Part shown: in pieces, positions 1 to 11,460 of the stretch | Layout of the letters: the number at the start of each line of letters is the position of its first letter | Numbering within the stretch: the first letter of the stretch is position 1 | Source of the DNA: Gymnorhina tibicen | Taxonomy: Eukaryota > Chordata > Aves > Passeriformes > Artamidae | Reading direction: 5' to 3' | DNA: 64,000 nt | Assembly: GCA_013399875.1 (NCBI GenBank) | Contig: VXAZ01008187.1 | Coordinates: 202,692-266,691 of the forward strand | Made by a program: the position numbers and the translations under genes | Notes under the pieces: generated by a model | What the model saw: the letters and a program-made list of their open reading frames with translations, nothing else | Told to the model about the DNA's origin: nothing | The model's database searches: none

Positions 1-562
1 TTAGGAAGAGCATGGCCAGCAGGTAGAGGGAGGGGATCCTGCCCCTTTACTCAGCCCTGGTGAGGCCTGACCTGGAGTGCTGTGTCCAGTTCTGGGCTCC
101 AAGAGAGACATGGAGTTCCTGGAACAGGTCCAATGAAGGACTGTGAAGATGATGAGGGGACTGGAACATCTCTCTTACAAGGAAAGGCTGTGGGAGCTGG
201 GCCTGTTCAGCCTTGAGAGGAGGCGACTGAGAGNTTCAGCCCCAAGAAGAGGAGACAGAGAGGGGACCTCATCAATGCCTATCAGTATCTGAAGGGAGGG
301 TGTCAGATGATGGATCTGGGCTCTTCTTGGCGTGCTAAGCAATAGGACAAGAGGCTATGGGCAGAAACTGATGCACAGGAAGTTACACCTGAACATGAGG
401 AAGAATTCACTGTGCGGGTGACTGAGCACTGGAACAGATTGGCCAGAGAGGTTGTGGAGTCTCTCTCTCACTGGAGATATTCAACAACTGTCTAGACACA
501 ATCCTGTGCCATGTGCTCTGGGATGGCCCTGCTTGAGCAGGGAAGTTGGTCCACTGTGGACA
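1..562 (+). repeat. CR1 LINE 3' portion, sense, 5' cut by window edge
   Basis: Contains the hallmark CR1 ORF2-end/3' sequence in sense order: the CTCAGCCCTGGTGAGGCC block near 50, TGGGAGCTGGGCCTGTTCAG near 191, a GGGGACCTCATCAATGC block, then TGGAACAGATTGGCCAGAGA and the final GTGGAGTCTC region. The terminal octamer-like tail is not obvious, so the 3' end is eroded or deleted near 562. It contains the only ambiguous base in the window, N at 234. Frames are broken and no protein is expected. Confidence 0.88.
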
Positions 563-2170
563 AATGTATTGCATAGTCTATAGTAAAACTGGAAATAAGA
601 CTCCCAATATCTTAGGCTAAAATTATATGAACTGTTATGCTTACCTAGTTACAGACTCTTTTTTAAACTTTTACCACCAGATGGCAATCTAACACAAAGG
701 TTTGATCATTGGTGAATGAGGTTTCGAGCATCTTGTTCTGAGATACTGTTCTTTCCTCACTTTAAGTAGTGATGAATCTGCTTAGAAAGCCTCTGAATTA
801 GGCCTTATGAGCAGTATTCATTCTATGCTATGAATTCTGAAACATTATATAATACACCTTAAGCTTTCATGTAGAAATGACATCAAAGATTTCCTCAATT
901 TTTAAAAATAAAATAAAACTTCGTGATATATAACAAAGCAGTGACCTAGGAATAGCATAAAACCCAGCAAAAGAAATTTTTAACAGACAGGAAAAAATGT
1001 AGAAGAATTTTGGAAAGATGCATAAGTAAAATCATTCTATTTCTAAATTCTCAAAGTGGTGAGCATTTTCCTCAACTTGACAAAGCTCCTACATTTTCCA
1101 CATGAAAACTTAATGCAATTCCTCTAGACGAAATTAAAAAGAAAACCCAAACAAAAAACCCCCCAGAAAAAGCCAAATAACAAAACAAAATGACAACATA
1201 AAAAACCCCATAAGAAACAAAGAACTTTTTCACTGGATATTCACAGAAGTAGTTTTCTCTTCGGTGGATGAAATGTTCACCTGTGTAAGTGCCTGACATT
1301 TTTGAACTGAACAAGGAGCTGACAAGAAGATAGCCAACATAAGGAATTTGAATACTTCTGTGAAGTTTTTGTAAAGAAAAGAATTTGTTTCTTTTAATGG
1401 CATCTTAAAACCTTTATTTGTGCATGTTTTTGGTACTTAAGAGGCACTTAAAGAATGCAGAGATATGACAGTCTTTTAAGCAGCACCTAGCTTTTAGCAC
1501 TTAGTCCTGTAATTATCAATGGAGAATATAATTTTGATTCCTCACCCAGCAGACTCTTTGGTAACTGGTATTACCTGTACTTTTTTAAATGTCAGCATGC
1601 ATGTATTACCATTGCAGGTTTTGTAATTATTTTCTACTCGGTATTTGATTTATCTTTGATTGGGTGTGTTAAGTCAATCTTCGTAAGCGTGAAATATACA
1701 CAGCAAAAGTTTTTTACAGATTGTTCAGATATTCATTTTTTACAGCATGATGATTGCTTATTTTGTTTTGTAATACCCATCTTATTATTTTATTGCCAGG
1801 CTACTGCTACTGTAAAAATTCTATCCTACAATCAAGGACTCATGTGAAGAGTCTATCAGCCTTTATCCCTTAGTGAGAGGGGAGAGCTTACGTTGAAAGA
1901 TAACCAGGCTGTATGCTTGTAATGAAAACTAAAAGGAAGTTTTCCTTAAATTTGATTTGTAGACAAGTCCTTCTGATAGCTTTAAAATACCATGAACTCT
2001 GTCCAGATTGTGTTTAGCAGCAAAAGTACTAAATTACAGATTGAGGATTGATTGGGATGAATAGAAGATCATAAAACACAAGACTGATCACAGTTCAGAT
2101 TATTTGACCTGTGTGACTTTCACAGTGGAATGCTGCACTTTACAATAATACCCAGCAAAGCGGAGTGACT

Positions 2171-2247
2171 GTATATATTATATATATATATATGTATACA
2201 CATCTATATACATCTACACATAGATATATATATATACATATATACAA
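2171..2247. repeat. (TA)n-rich imperfect microsatellite
   Basis: Alternating TATATA tracts interrupted by GTATACACATC and CATCTACACATAGA segments, visible by eye. Confidence 0.85.
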
Positions 2248-3210
2248 AGGGTGTGATATGTGATCACTACAGCCACATCTTGTCAATCTTGGAGCAATGG
2301 GGAAGTCCTAGATAGAAAACACGTCTTTAGGAGATGTGGATCTCATTATGGTGTAGTAGGTGAATCATTTTCTCCTTAAATATACAGTAGAAAAAAACTC
2401 AAGGGAACAGAAGTGCTATGCAATGGTTTTGCATTACACTTGACAATTTTAAAAAGAGGAGAACTACTGAAAATATTTTGCTTATTATGGCAGGATATTG
2501 TTTCCTAAAACAATGCATGGGATACTTTGTAAAGGTGAGTATCAAACAATAGAGGAACTTACAAACAAAAACCCAAACCTACTGGTTGGACATGAATCAG
2601 AATTTTACTTAATCTCTGTTATAATCGTCAAGCTATTCCCAATATTCCTTTTCTCATAAGCTTCGTCTGTTGTTTAAAAAAATGCAAAGAAATATCCTAG
2701 CATGTTGATGTCTGCTTAAAGGAAAAAAAATTGGTAACTTCTCTATCTGCCCTATTACAAGTTACAGACACAGATATCTAGAGCTGTCTATATTAACTGA
2801 CATAAATGTATTAATTTATTCTAAATTTTCTCAATTTCATAGGAAGAATTTTAATGAATACTCCAGTATATGAGGAAAACACTTGAAAAGTTCTATTTTT
2901 TCCCCCTTTTCATTTGATTCAGATGGATTAATCTCAGCTTTGCATGTTCAGAACTTACTATCTGGAAACGTTGTGTAGCTGAAATAAAATTTGGCCAGCA
3001 CATATACTAAATGACACTGATTTCTGTTTGTGAAGGAAATACAGCACTTGTGTTTATTTTCTCAGGTTTTTAGGCATTTCTTACCTATAATTTTTCAAGG
3101 TAAAGTAGTATGCTTGAAGGGTTGTTTCATTTAAGATGTTAAAGAAAAGCTGTCCTTACATGTGCTGGTTTTCCCATGCAATATCTGTATTAAATCCATT
3201 GTGAATATGA

Positions 3211-3312
3211 TGGAATCATAGAATGGTTTGGGTTTGAAGGATCCTTAAAAATCATCTAGTTCCAACACGCCTGTCTTCCCCTACTCTGGTCAAGGAAACC
3301 TTCCACTAGAAT
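3211..3312 (-). repeat. CR1 LINE 3' end, antisense, short fragment
   Basis: Begins with the antisense CR1 terminus (GGAATCATAGAATGGTTTGG) followed by the diverged CATCTAGTTCCAACACGCCTG and the CCTTCCACTAGA block. It is a heavily truncated copy about 1.7 kb upstream of the RYR3 promoter. Confidence 0.85.
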
Positions 3313-5039
3313 GCAAAATAGAAGAGAACATAAATGTATGGATAAGCATGTGTCATAGTAGGCCTCACTGCCTACTCTTTTAAGTAAAATCACTGAGTGG
3401 CATGCTTTGTCTTTGGGCAAATTTTCCCCATTTCTCAGATTTTATTTTTTTTCCTGAAATAACAATATTTCATAAGGAAGTTCTGTTATGGTATGTTTTT
3501 ATTGATGAGAAAAGAGATAAAACATCGATCCAAAGACGGCTGGAGTTAAAATAAACACCACAAAAAAACCCAAACACAAAACTGGATGTTAAAATGCCAA
3601 CCATATCAGCTTTCTGGCACTTCAGAGAAATAGTTTTCTGCCACATCGCATTTGCCTTGCACAAACCTCCTTTTCTTCCTCAGAGCAACCAACAAAAACT
3701 GGGGTGGGGAAAAGGGATTGGATGGACCGGCAGGGAGAGAGAGCCTGTATGACTGTATCAGCTAAAGGCTTCTGAGTTGCGTTTGACCTGAAATTGCCTG
3801 TTGCTGAGTAATGTGATTGGCATTATTTTTTGGATGAATTTTCTCAGGGTAATAAGAGAGAGTGAAATAAAACATTTTTCAAAGAGTTCTGCCTATCAAG
3901 GAGAGAAAATCTTGGGCCTCTCATTGTCTGGCTTGTGACTATGCTTATTTTAATTAATGCAAAATCAGAATATTATTAATTTGGGGGGTGGAAGGGCAGC
4001 GTGCCTTGGGTTCCATGTCCAGAGGACAGTTGTTTATAAATTATTAGCTTGTGGGCACAGAGTATGTAGTTTCAGTTTTCACTTGTCCTTGTGACCCCAG
4101 GAAAGATATTCTTCCCTTATCATGCCTATGTAAATCATAAATATGTTCTTATTGAGAAAAAGACTGTATGCATGTGGTAGTCTGTGAGGGAATTTATCAA
4201 GTGAAATAGGGACTGCACAAAGTTTGGGTAATTCTTCTCAGAGATTGAATGTAGGGGTAAGCTGTGGTTGCAGTCTTATCACAAGATTCAAGATCACGCA
4301 GTGAATTGGCTGGCTAGAGCCTCCTTGGTGCTTTCTTCTCTTTCCTTGTGTCCTTTTTGTTTTCCTCCCTTCACTTAATTAAATTTTGTTCTAGTGTTGA
4401 TCTATTTTTTCCCTTGATTGTTTGCTCATATTGTAGCAATAAATAGCAGTTTTCATTAATTACAAATTTCTTCATTATTGAACTAGAATTTAAAGTTATT
4501 TTAAGTTTTATTTTAACATAACTGTGTTCTATGGATTCTGAAGTAAATATGTGCCATCTTCTAGAAATATTCAGGTGCAGTTCTGAAAAGGTACAGATAA
4601 AGCCCTTGAAGTCCTTAGGATATAGGTGTAAATACCATGTAAAGGGATAGCACAAATAACTACACATAGTTGCTTCAGATCATGAAGTCATCTTGGAAAT
4701 CAGATTTGCAGCTGCTTATGCAGAGAAGCAAGAAATGGAAATTATTGTAAGCAAGCTGAAAATACCTGCTGTCAAAATCAGCTTGTCCTGTGATCATCAG
4801 ATTTACATCCTTCTGCTGCATAATCAGTAGGTTCAGAATTGCTGAATTTGATACATTTCAGTGCAAAATTGGCTATCCTGATCTGTGAAAATGGAAGCAC
4901 AAGCTCTGCTTTTATTAACACTTCACCATTACTGCTGTTCTGCCCAGACAGTATCTGGAGGGGAAAAAATCAACACCTAGTGATGCATATAATGCTTCCT
5001 GCAATACCTTAACAGTAGGGGGTTTTGCCTCCAGGGTAT

Positions 5040-5263
5040 AGAGAAAAGGGAGAGAATTGCTTGCTGTGAGCTGCAAAAGCAGCGCAGTTGGCTCTGGCAG
5101 TGAGGGGGTTGACTGACAGTCTGCAGTGCAGTGGAGTTAGCTGAGCTCCCTATATGGCTGTGGATTAGCTATATGCTAATACTGATAGGAAAGGAGCAGT
5201 ACAGAGCGCAGTGAGCTGACGGTGGAGGCGATCAGCCTCAGCAGAGCTGACTCCTCAAGAGCC
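5040..5263 (+). promoter_or_regulatory. RYR3: Probable RYR3 core promoter and 5'UTR
   Basis: This segment directly precedes the start codon. It is more GC-balanced than the AT-rich flank but has few CpGs, so it does not look like a strong CpG island. Visible motifs are an E-box CAGTTG at 5085-5090, a one-mismatch CArG-like box CCCTATATGG at 5148-5157 that doubles as a weak TATA-like element, and an octamer-like ATGCTAAT at 5173-5180. An in-frame TAG at 5186-5188 closes the reading frame upstream of the ATG. Transcription start is unknown; if the TATA-like box is used it would lie near 5180. The motifs are seen; their function is inferred. Confidence 0.4.
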
Positions 5264-5314
5264 ATGGCTGAAGGGGGTGAAGGAGGGGAAGATGAAATAC
5301 AGTTCCTACGAACT
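5264..5314 (+). CDS. RYR3: RYR3 exon 1, coding part (residues 1-17)
   Basis: Encodes MAEGGEGGEDEIQFLRT, the acidic N-terminus typical of RYR3. The ATG lies in a strong Kozak context (G at -3 and G at +4), and an in-frame TAG at 5186-5188 rules out an upstream extension in this exon. The exon ends after the threonine codon in phase 0 with a consensus GTAAGT donor at 5315. No other in-frame ATG occurs before the donor. It is followed by an exceptionally long first intron, which is usual for RYR genes. Confidence 0.96.
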
Positions 5315-8300
5315 GTAAGTATCTGCTTTTTATAGGTCATGTAGTACATGATTTTGTGTCTCATGTCTATTTCTTTTCTGTTGTATTAAGAATGAAGTGT
5401 TATTTCTGTGTTGGGCTTTGCCAAATGGCAGAATTTATTTAGTCAGTGGATAAAATAAAGCAAGAATAAGAGCTTTAATAGCATCATGCAGTCTCAGGGT
5501 GTTCTTCCCTGAATCTGCTCAATAGCCAGTTTGGTATAAGGAGACCTATTTCCGCTGTAATCTCCTGTGTTTGAAGCGTCCTCGTCAACTTTGGGTACTT
5601 GGGTTTCTAAATGTAGCATGCCAAATATGTGACCTCTGAAACTTCTGTCTGGGTTAGATTTCACTGACATTAACAGAAGCTTTGCAAATAGGAGTGCCTT
5701 AAAATGATGAATAAACCAAGCAAGCCCCTGATGACCTCTTCTGATAAACATGCACACAGAAGCACACTTGTGTGTAGGGAATACCAACAGATGTTAAAGT
5801 CAGGGCTCTGCAAATGTTTGGGGTCTTTTCTCTACTTAAAAGAAGCTTATCTTTAAAGGAGATAAGCATTTCTTTGGGAAGGGGTGTTAATTAGTGAAAT
5901 ATCCTCCACTTGGTGTAATTTTCTATAAAGAGCCCTCACACCATTCTTTCCTAAAGCTTTACACAAATCTAGTATGACAACTAATTTGGACTTTTAAGCA
6001 AGTAGTGTACATGCATTAATTTTTGGGAAGAAGATAACATCCTTTTCATGTCTCATCTTGTGTCTCCTTATTTTTACCCTGCATGACTAAGAGTGTGTTG
6101 TTGTGTAACTAGCATGGAAAAACTGCTATTAAATGTGTGTATTCCCTCCTCTTTCCATGCTATTTTTACTTTTCATTTATCACAAATAATGTTCCAGAAA
6201 CAGGGTCCTCTAGAGTTGATTCAACTTTAAAAGGATAAGTCACTGTAATAAAACATGCTAAGTTCTCATAGTAAGAAATTACCAGATTGATTTGTGAGAC
6301 GCTGGGGTAATTTATTTATGGGAAATAAAGGTTGGAGTGAGGTGATGGCTGCTGCTGTAAATTGTTCAGGTGTGATAAAGTGTCGTTAGCACTTTTAAGC
6401 CTCAGAGAATTTAATGGAGGGGGGGATGGATAATGACAATGAAAAATCTTTTCCAACATTCCTTCCCTCCGCTACACTTTTTAGAGGTACATAGTTTAGC
6501 AGATTACTTGGCCTTTAGGGAAAGGTGCTTTATTCCAAGACTGGAGCTTTCAATGAGTATCCTTCCTCCTTTCACTTTCTAGGATGTTGCCTTGACTGAA
6601 CAGTCATCCTCAGTGACGGAGTAAGAAGCTTTGCCCTTTCATAGGCAGCCTGTGTGTGCTACATGAGATGGCAATTTCTGCTGCTGTGATACATTCTCAT
6701 GCTAGAGTAACTCTATTGCACTTCTTTCCAATGGTTAAAATGAAGTGCTAAATAGAGGTGTGGGCCAAAAATGGAAATAGCAAAAGGGAGGCTATGCAGA
6801 AGTGTTCCTTCCACCTAGTGCTAGGAAATCTTTTACAGGGGAAAGAATGGAAGAGATTTCTGTCTTGGAAGTTCTAGCTACTGCTGCTCAAAACAATCAT
6901 GTCAGATGCTGCTGTCTCCTCTCCATTATAAAACTTCCTTCACCTTCGTGGGGAAGAGATGAATTGTTGTTTCTTAATATACTGAGAAAGGAAATATTTG
7001 TCAGATACTCAGTGCTACAGCAAGATACACATTCAGCACTGATTTCTTACAGCTTTTATTGCTGCCTAAACACTGTATGCTGACAAGCATAAGGTACAGT
7101 AGTCCTTAAGAACTCTTCCAGTGAAATTGTTAATCAATTAACAATTTGGAGGGTCTTTTCCAAATCAAAACATTTTCTGGGAATTGTGATTGCCACTGAA
7201 TTTTTCCAAGGCTTGTGCAGCTGAATCTTCTTTTGAAAATATTGATATCCAAATTTTTATTTTTGAGTCTTTAGGGATAAGTTGTCTGGGATATTTTAGG
7301 GTCTAGGGGATAACTCTTGGTTAGGTATAAAATAAGATTAGATGTCTTTTGATTCAAAGATATCATACAGTATTTTTTGAAAGAGCGAGAGAATCAATTC
7401 CTAAAAGTCTGCTTAGATTATTGTTTGCTACCTTAAAGACAAATGTCCTTCTGTCCTCAATTTTTTGTTGGTTATGACTTTTTTGTCTTCCAGATCTAAG
7501 TCATTGTTTAGTTTTGTGCCTCACTTTTAGGTTCTCTCCTGATATAAAAGGTCAAGAAGCTTCTTAATGCATGATGATGAAATCTGCATTTGTTTCTATG
7601 GAGCAGCAACTTATGGGCACAATGATAAGGTTTGATGGAAAACTTTTTACTATCACTTTCTGTTCCAAAACATTCCTTATATTCGATTAGTTTGGAAGCA
7701 ATGGGAATGACAAAGACCTAAAGAACAAATTCCAGAGAGGATAACAACACTATCATTGTTCTAGTAGTATTCTGTCTTCAGTACCTCATTTCAAGTATGT
7801 CCCAACTCTTGTGTGAAACCTTTACATGCAATGACAGCATTTCAAGGAAGGTGTTATTTATACAGTGTAATCTCCATCCTGAATTTTTCCCTGACTTGTA
7901 AGTTCAGTATGAACATAAATAAATATATAAACACACTTTTTTTTTCTTACACTGCTACCCTGTTGTTGTGTCTTTGTTATGAAATCTTTGGTGTTTTCTT
8001 TCTTGTAATAATGCTTGGAATTGTTTATCTGTTTTTCTAGTTGGTGGCTTCCTTCTGGATTTGGCTCTGGATATTCAGTGTGTTATGTATGGAAGGGAGA
8101 AGCAAAGCACTTGTTGCATGCGTGTAACATTCAATACTGCTGTGTCTTAGATTCCCATTTGTTTAGATGGTTTTCCCCTATTGTTTATTCGTTACCCCTT
8201 CCTAAGGTGTGAACATGTGAGAAATCAATGTATCTGACATTATGCAGCATTAGGTGAGAATACATATGGTAACCTGTCCTGTTTTGAGATAACATACTGT

Positions 8301-11300
8301 GGGATACAGAAAGAACCCTCTTGCCCTTAATGTGAATGAGTGAGTGTAAAGAATTCTCATTTGAGCCTTTTCTACCTACTGGAAATTTACTGCTATGATA
8401 AACTGACAAAGTCGTCTCCTCTCTGGAAATTATTCACAAGTTCCCACTGCTGCTGAATTAGTCAAATATGAGGTGGTCTCTGTCTTGGCGCAGAGAGCTT
8501 TTGCCTTCTTCCATTAGAAATATTTAAATAGTCACTTGCTAACAGTAACTGAGAACATGGTTGAGGATGGGGGGGAAGTCCCATGCCTGCCCAAAGCAGT
8601 TTAAATGTAATGAAGCATATCAAAGTTGTTTGCCATCTTAGAGTCCAAATGATGGTGGTAACACTAGTTAACAGGTCTATTGCTTTGCTTTTTTTCCTGA
8701 AAGTGATCATATTACTGGAAGATCTTCCCTTTATTTTAATAGAAATACCTTTTTTTTTTTTTTGAGATGGTTCATTAGTCAAGAAAGTTCTGCCTCGTTT
8801 TCTGTATACCTAAATTGTGTTTGTGCTGGTGTGTCTGGGCATAAGTGTACATACACCTTTGTGCATCTGTCTGTGTATGTGTGATTCTTTGCCCAGCTGG
8901 TTACAAGTCCATTTCTGTGAGTGACAAAGGCCTTAGCAATTGATTATTCTCTAACTTTTGTTCTTTTACCAGCTTCTCTCAAAGACTTATCTTTAAGTGT
9001 TCTGATAAACCTCTCCAATCACTATCTAAAAATTTCCACATAGGAATGGGAAACTGTTTTCTTCCATAGACTGAGTGTAGTTGTCTGTTATACTTACATA
9101 GAAAAATACTGTTGTTACAAAGACCCAGAAGAGAATATTTGCTTTTTTTTTAAGATCTAGTCCATGTATGTAAATTTACACAATGAGTTTTCAGATATTT
9201 TTTCAGATATTTTTGGGATTATTTTTGTATTGAGTTGCTCCTCGGAATCAAGACAACTGAGTGGCTCATACATATATTATTTGTGTATACACATTCCTAT
9301 CTATATTTCTTGAAAATGAGGTCTATTTTCTATTTTAAGAGTTGTACTAAATCATTTCAGTGTATCAGGGATTAGTGTGGCATAAAACCAGTTCTCCTTT
9401 AGATGCTTCTAATACATAGTGTTTCATCAAATCTGTGTTCTTAGTGATGTGTCTCTAGTGACATAACAAAGAGCATATGAAGTGGAGATATGAAAATATT
9501 TTTTCCTTAATAGTTCAACTTTATATATGGTAGTTATGCTACGAACTGCATGCTGATATTCTCTAGCACAGATCTCTGTGGCTTGACTCAGTAAAGTACA
9601 GACATCTCCTGTAAAATACTCACCAGACCAATACTTTTAAACAAATACCTTGGACAAATGTCCAAATATGAGACAATAAGATATTTCTAGGGAGAAGTCT
9701 TTAGCAGTGGTTAATTAAAAACTGAGAAAATGTGGAAATTTATCTCAGTGAGTTGTGCATTAATTTGTAGAAAGGTATAGAATGGGTAAGAAATGCCTTA
9801 AGATCAAATCAGTGGAATCTTCCTCAAGCCCCTTTTAAGGGAGCTGGCACAGATTCTGTGTGCTTTTTGAACAGCTGTGTGTATTCCACTGTATTGTTTT
9901 CATATTAATTAGAACATTTTGTCTATTGTCACTGAAATGTACTACAATTCATGATACAGCAGTTCATTAGTCAGTCACATCCTTTCAAAAAAAGGGTAAA
10001 AATAAAGAATAATGTCTAAAACTTGAATTGCTTCTGAGAACTGGTGTGTATTAGGAGTTCAGATATTTTTGAGTTAAATATTTCTGTATCTGTTCATCTG
10101 TTTATCTCTGTGCATTAAATCTCCCCCTTCTGATCCTATTGCTGCAGTTGTACAGTTGCATAGCAGTCCAGACTTCTAAGTCTTTTAAATCATACAAAAA
10201 AAATTGTACAACAAAAAACCCCAAAAACTACATCATGTTTCTTCCTCTCCCTCTAAAAAAGGTCTTTTAAATGGATTTGGTTTTGCTTCTTAAACTTCAG
10301 GCTGTCACCAGTACAACTACTTGCAATCACTCTTCTTGTCTTATTTTCCTTCATTTTCTACCATGGGAATCATAGTTAATGTAGTAAATTTATCCTGAGT
10401 TATGTTTCTAAGAACTTGTAGTGTCCTTCTCTGTAAATAATGTTGCTCAGTTTTTCACTCATTCAACTCCTACTTTTACTATCTGCATGTGTTCTCAACT
10501 TCATGAATATTTTTCCCAGTTTGTCACTATAGGCAAAACTGCTCATGCTGATTCTTTGCTTAGGACTATTTTCCCGCTGAAAGTAGGATCATATTATAGG
10601 ACAGAGTTAGAATATGACAAAGTTTCCAGTGCATCATATGCTGTGATATGCTGTGTTTATATTTTATGAAATAAATATTAAATCTTGTGCAATTAGTTGC
10701 AACCTCTTTTCAAGGCAGAATTTTAAGCAAATGCTCTACCATAGTATAAAGACAACAGTCATGGCTTCAGACTGTATTGTGTCTTTTTTTTAACCTCCAA
10801 ACATATTGGAAAAGTTACTTGATATCTATATCAACCTTTCATTTAATTTGTAATCATTTCTCTTTTGGAGTGAAATAAATTTAAATGTGTATTTTAGGCT
10901 CCTGGCATGAAATAGTTCTTTCCACCATGTTTACATGGAAAGGGAAACACTTCAGTAATTTGGTATATTTAATTTAATGAAAGTTGTTTGAAGTTTATAA
11001 AAAACCCAACTGTAATAAATACTCTGGGAAAAATGCATTTTCTGGGTGATGGTGTGTTAGAAGACTACATCAGGTAAAGGGGAGCAGAAAGAAGAAAAGG
11101 CAAGTAGAGTTTTTGCAGATAAAACAGTGAACAATGAAGACATGCATCATGATTAATCAGAGATGAAGGCTGACTTCTTTCTATCAAATTGAAGGTACTT
11201 GAGGTAGGAACATCCAAAAGGTCCTGACATTGCTCTTGAGATCGTACATTGTTTGGTTGGTTTCCTTGAGACATTTATGTTTTATTTAGCATGGATCTAT

Positions 11301-11375
11301 ACAATAGACTTTTTTTCCCTAGAAGGATGTAGATCAGTAAAGTTCAGAGATGCATTATAAAACAATATATAATCA

Positions 11376-11460
11376 TAGTACATGTATATATGATATATGT
11401 ATGTATATATCATATCACATCGTATAATATCATACCCTATCATATCCATGAGATATATGT
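11376..11460. repeat. TATATG/ATATC-rich low-complexity tract
   Basis: Short alternating ATAT, GTATG and CATATC units within intron 1; a diverged AT microsatellite. Confidence 0.6.

Larger units (their letters stand above)
563..5039. other. 5' flank of RYR3 without recognised gene
   Basis: AT-rich flank. Apart from a (TA)n-type microsatellite at about 2171-2247 and a CR1 scrap at 3211-3312, nothing is recognised. Open frames here are short, A/T-rich and unlike any family. A homeodomain-rich patch near 3940-3990 (TTTTAATTAATGCAAAAT) could be regulatory, but that is only inference. Confidence 0.6.

Noticed and set aside
234..234. Single N
   Set aside because: An isolated ambiguous base inside a CR1 repeat; most likely a consensus-calling ambiguity, not a biological feature.
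5176..5364. 62-codon minus-strand frame over exon 1
   Set aside because: It is a shadow of RYR3 exon 1 and promoter sequence on the other strand.
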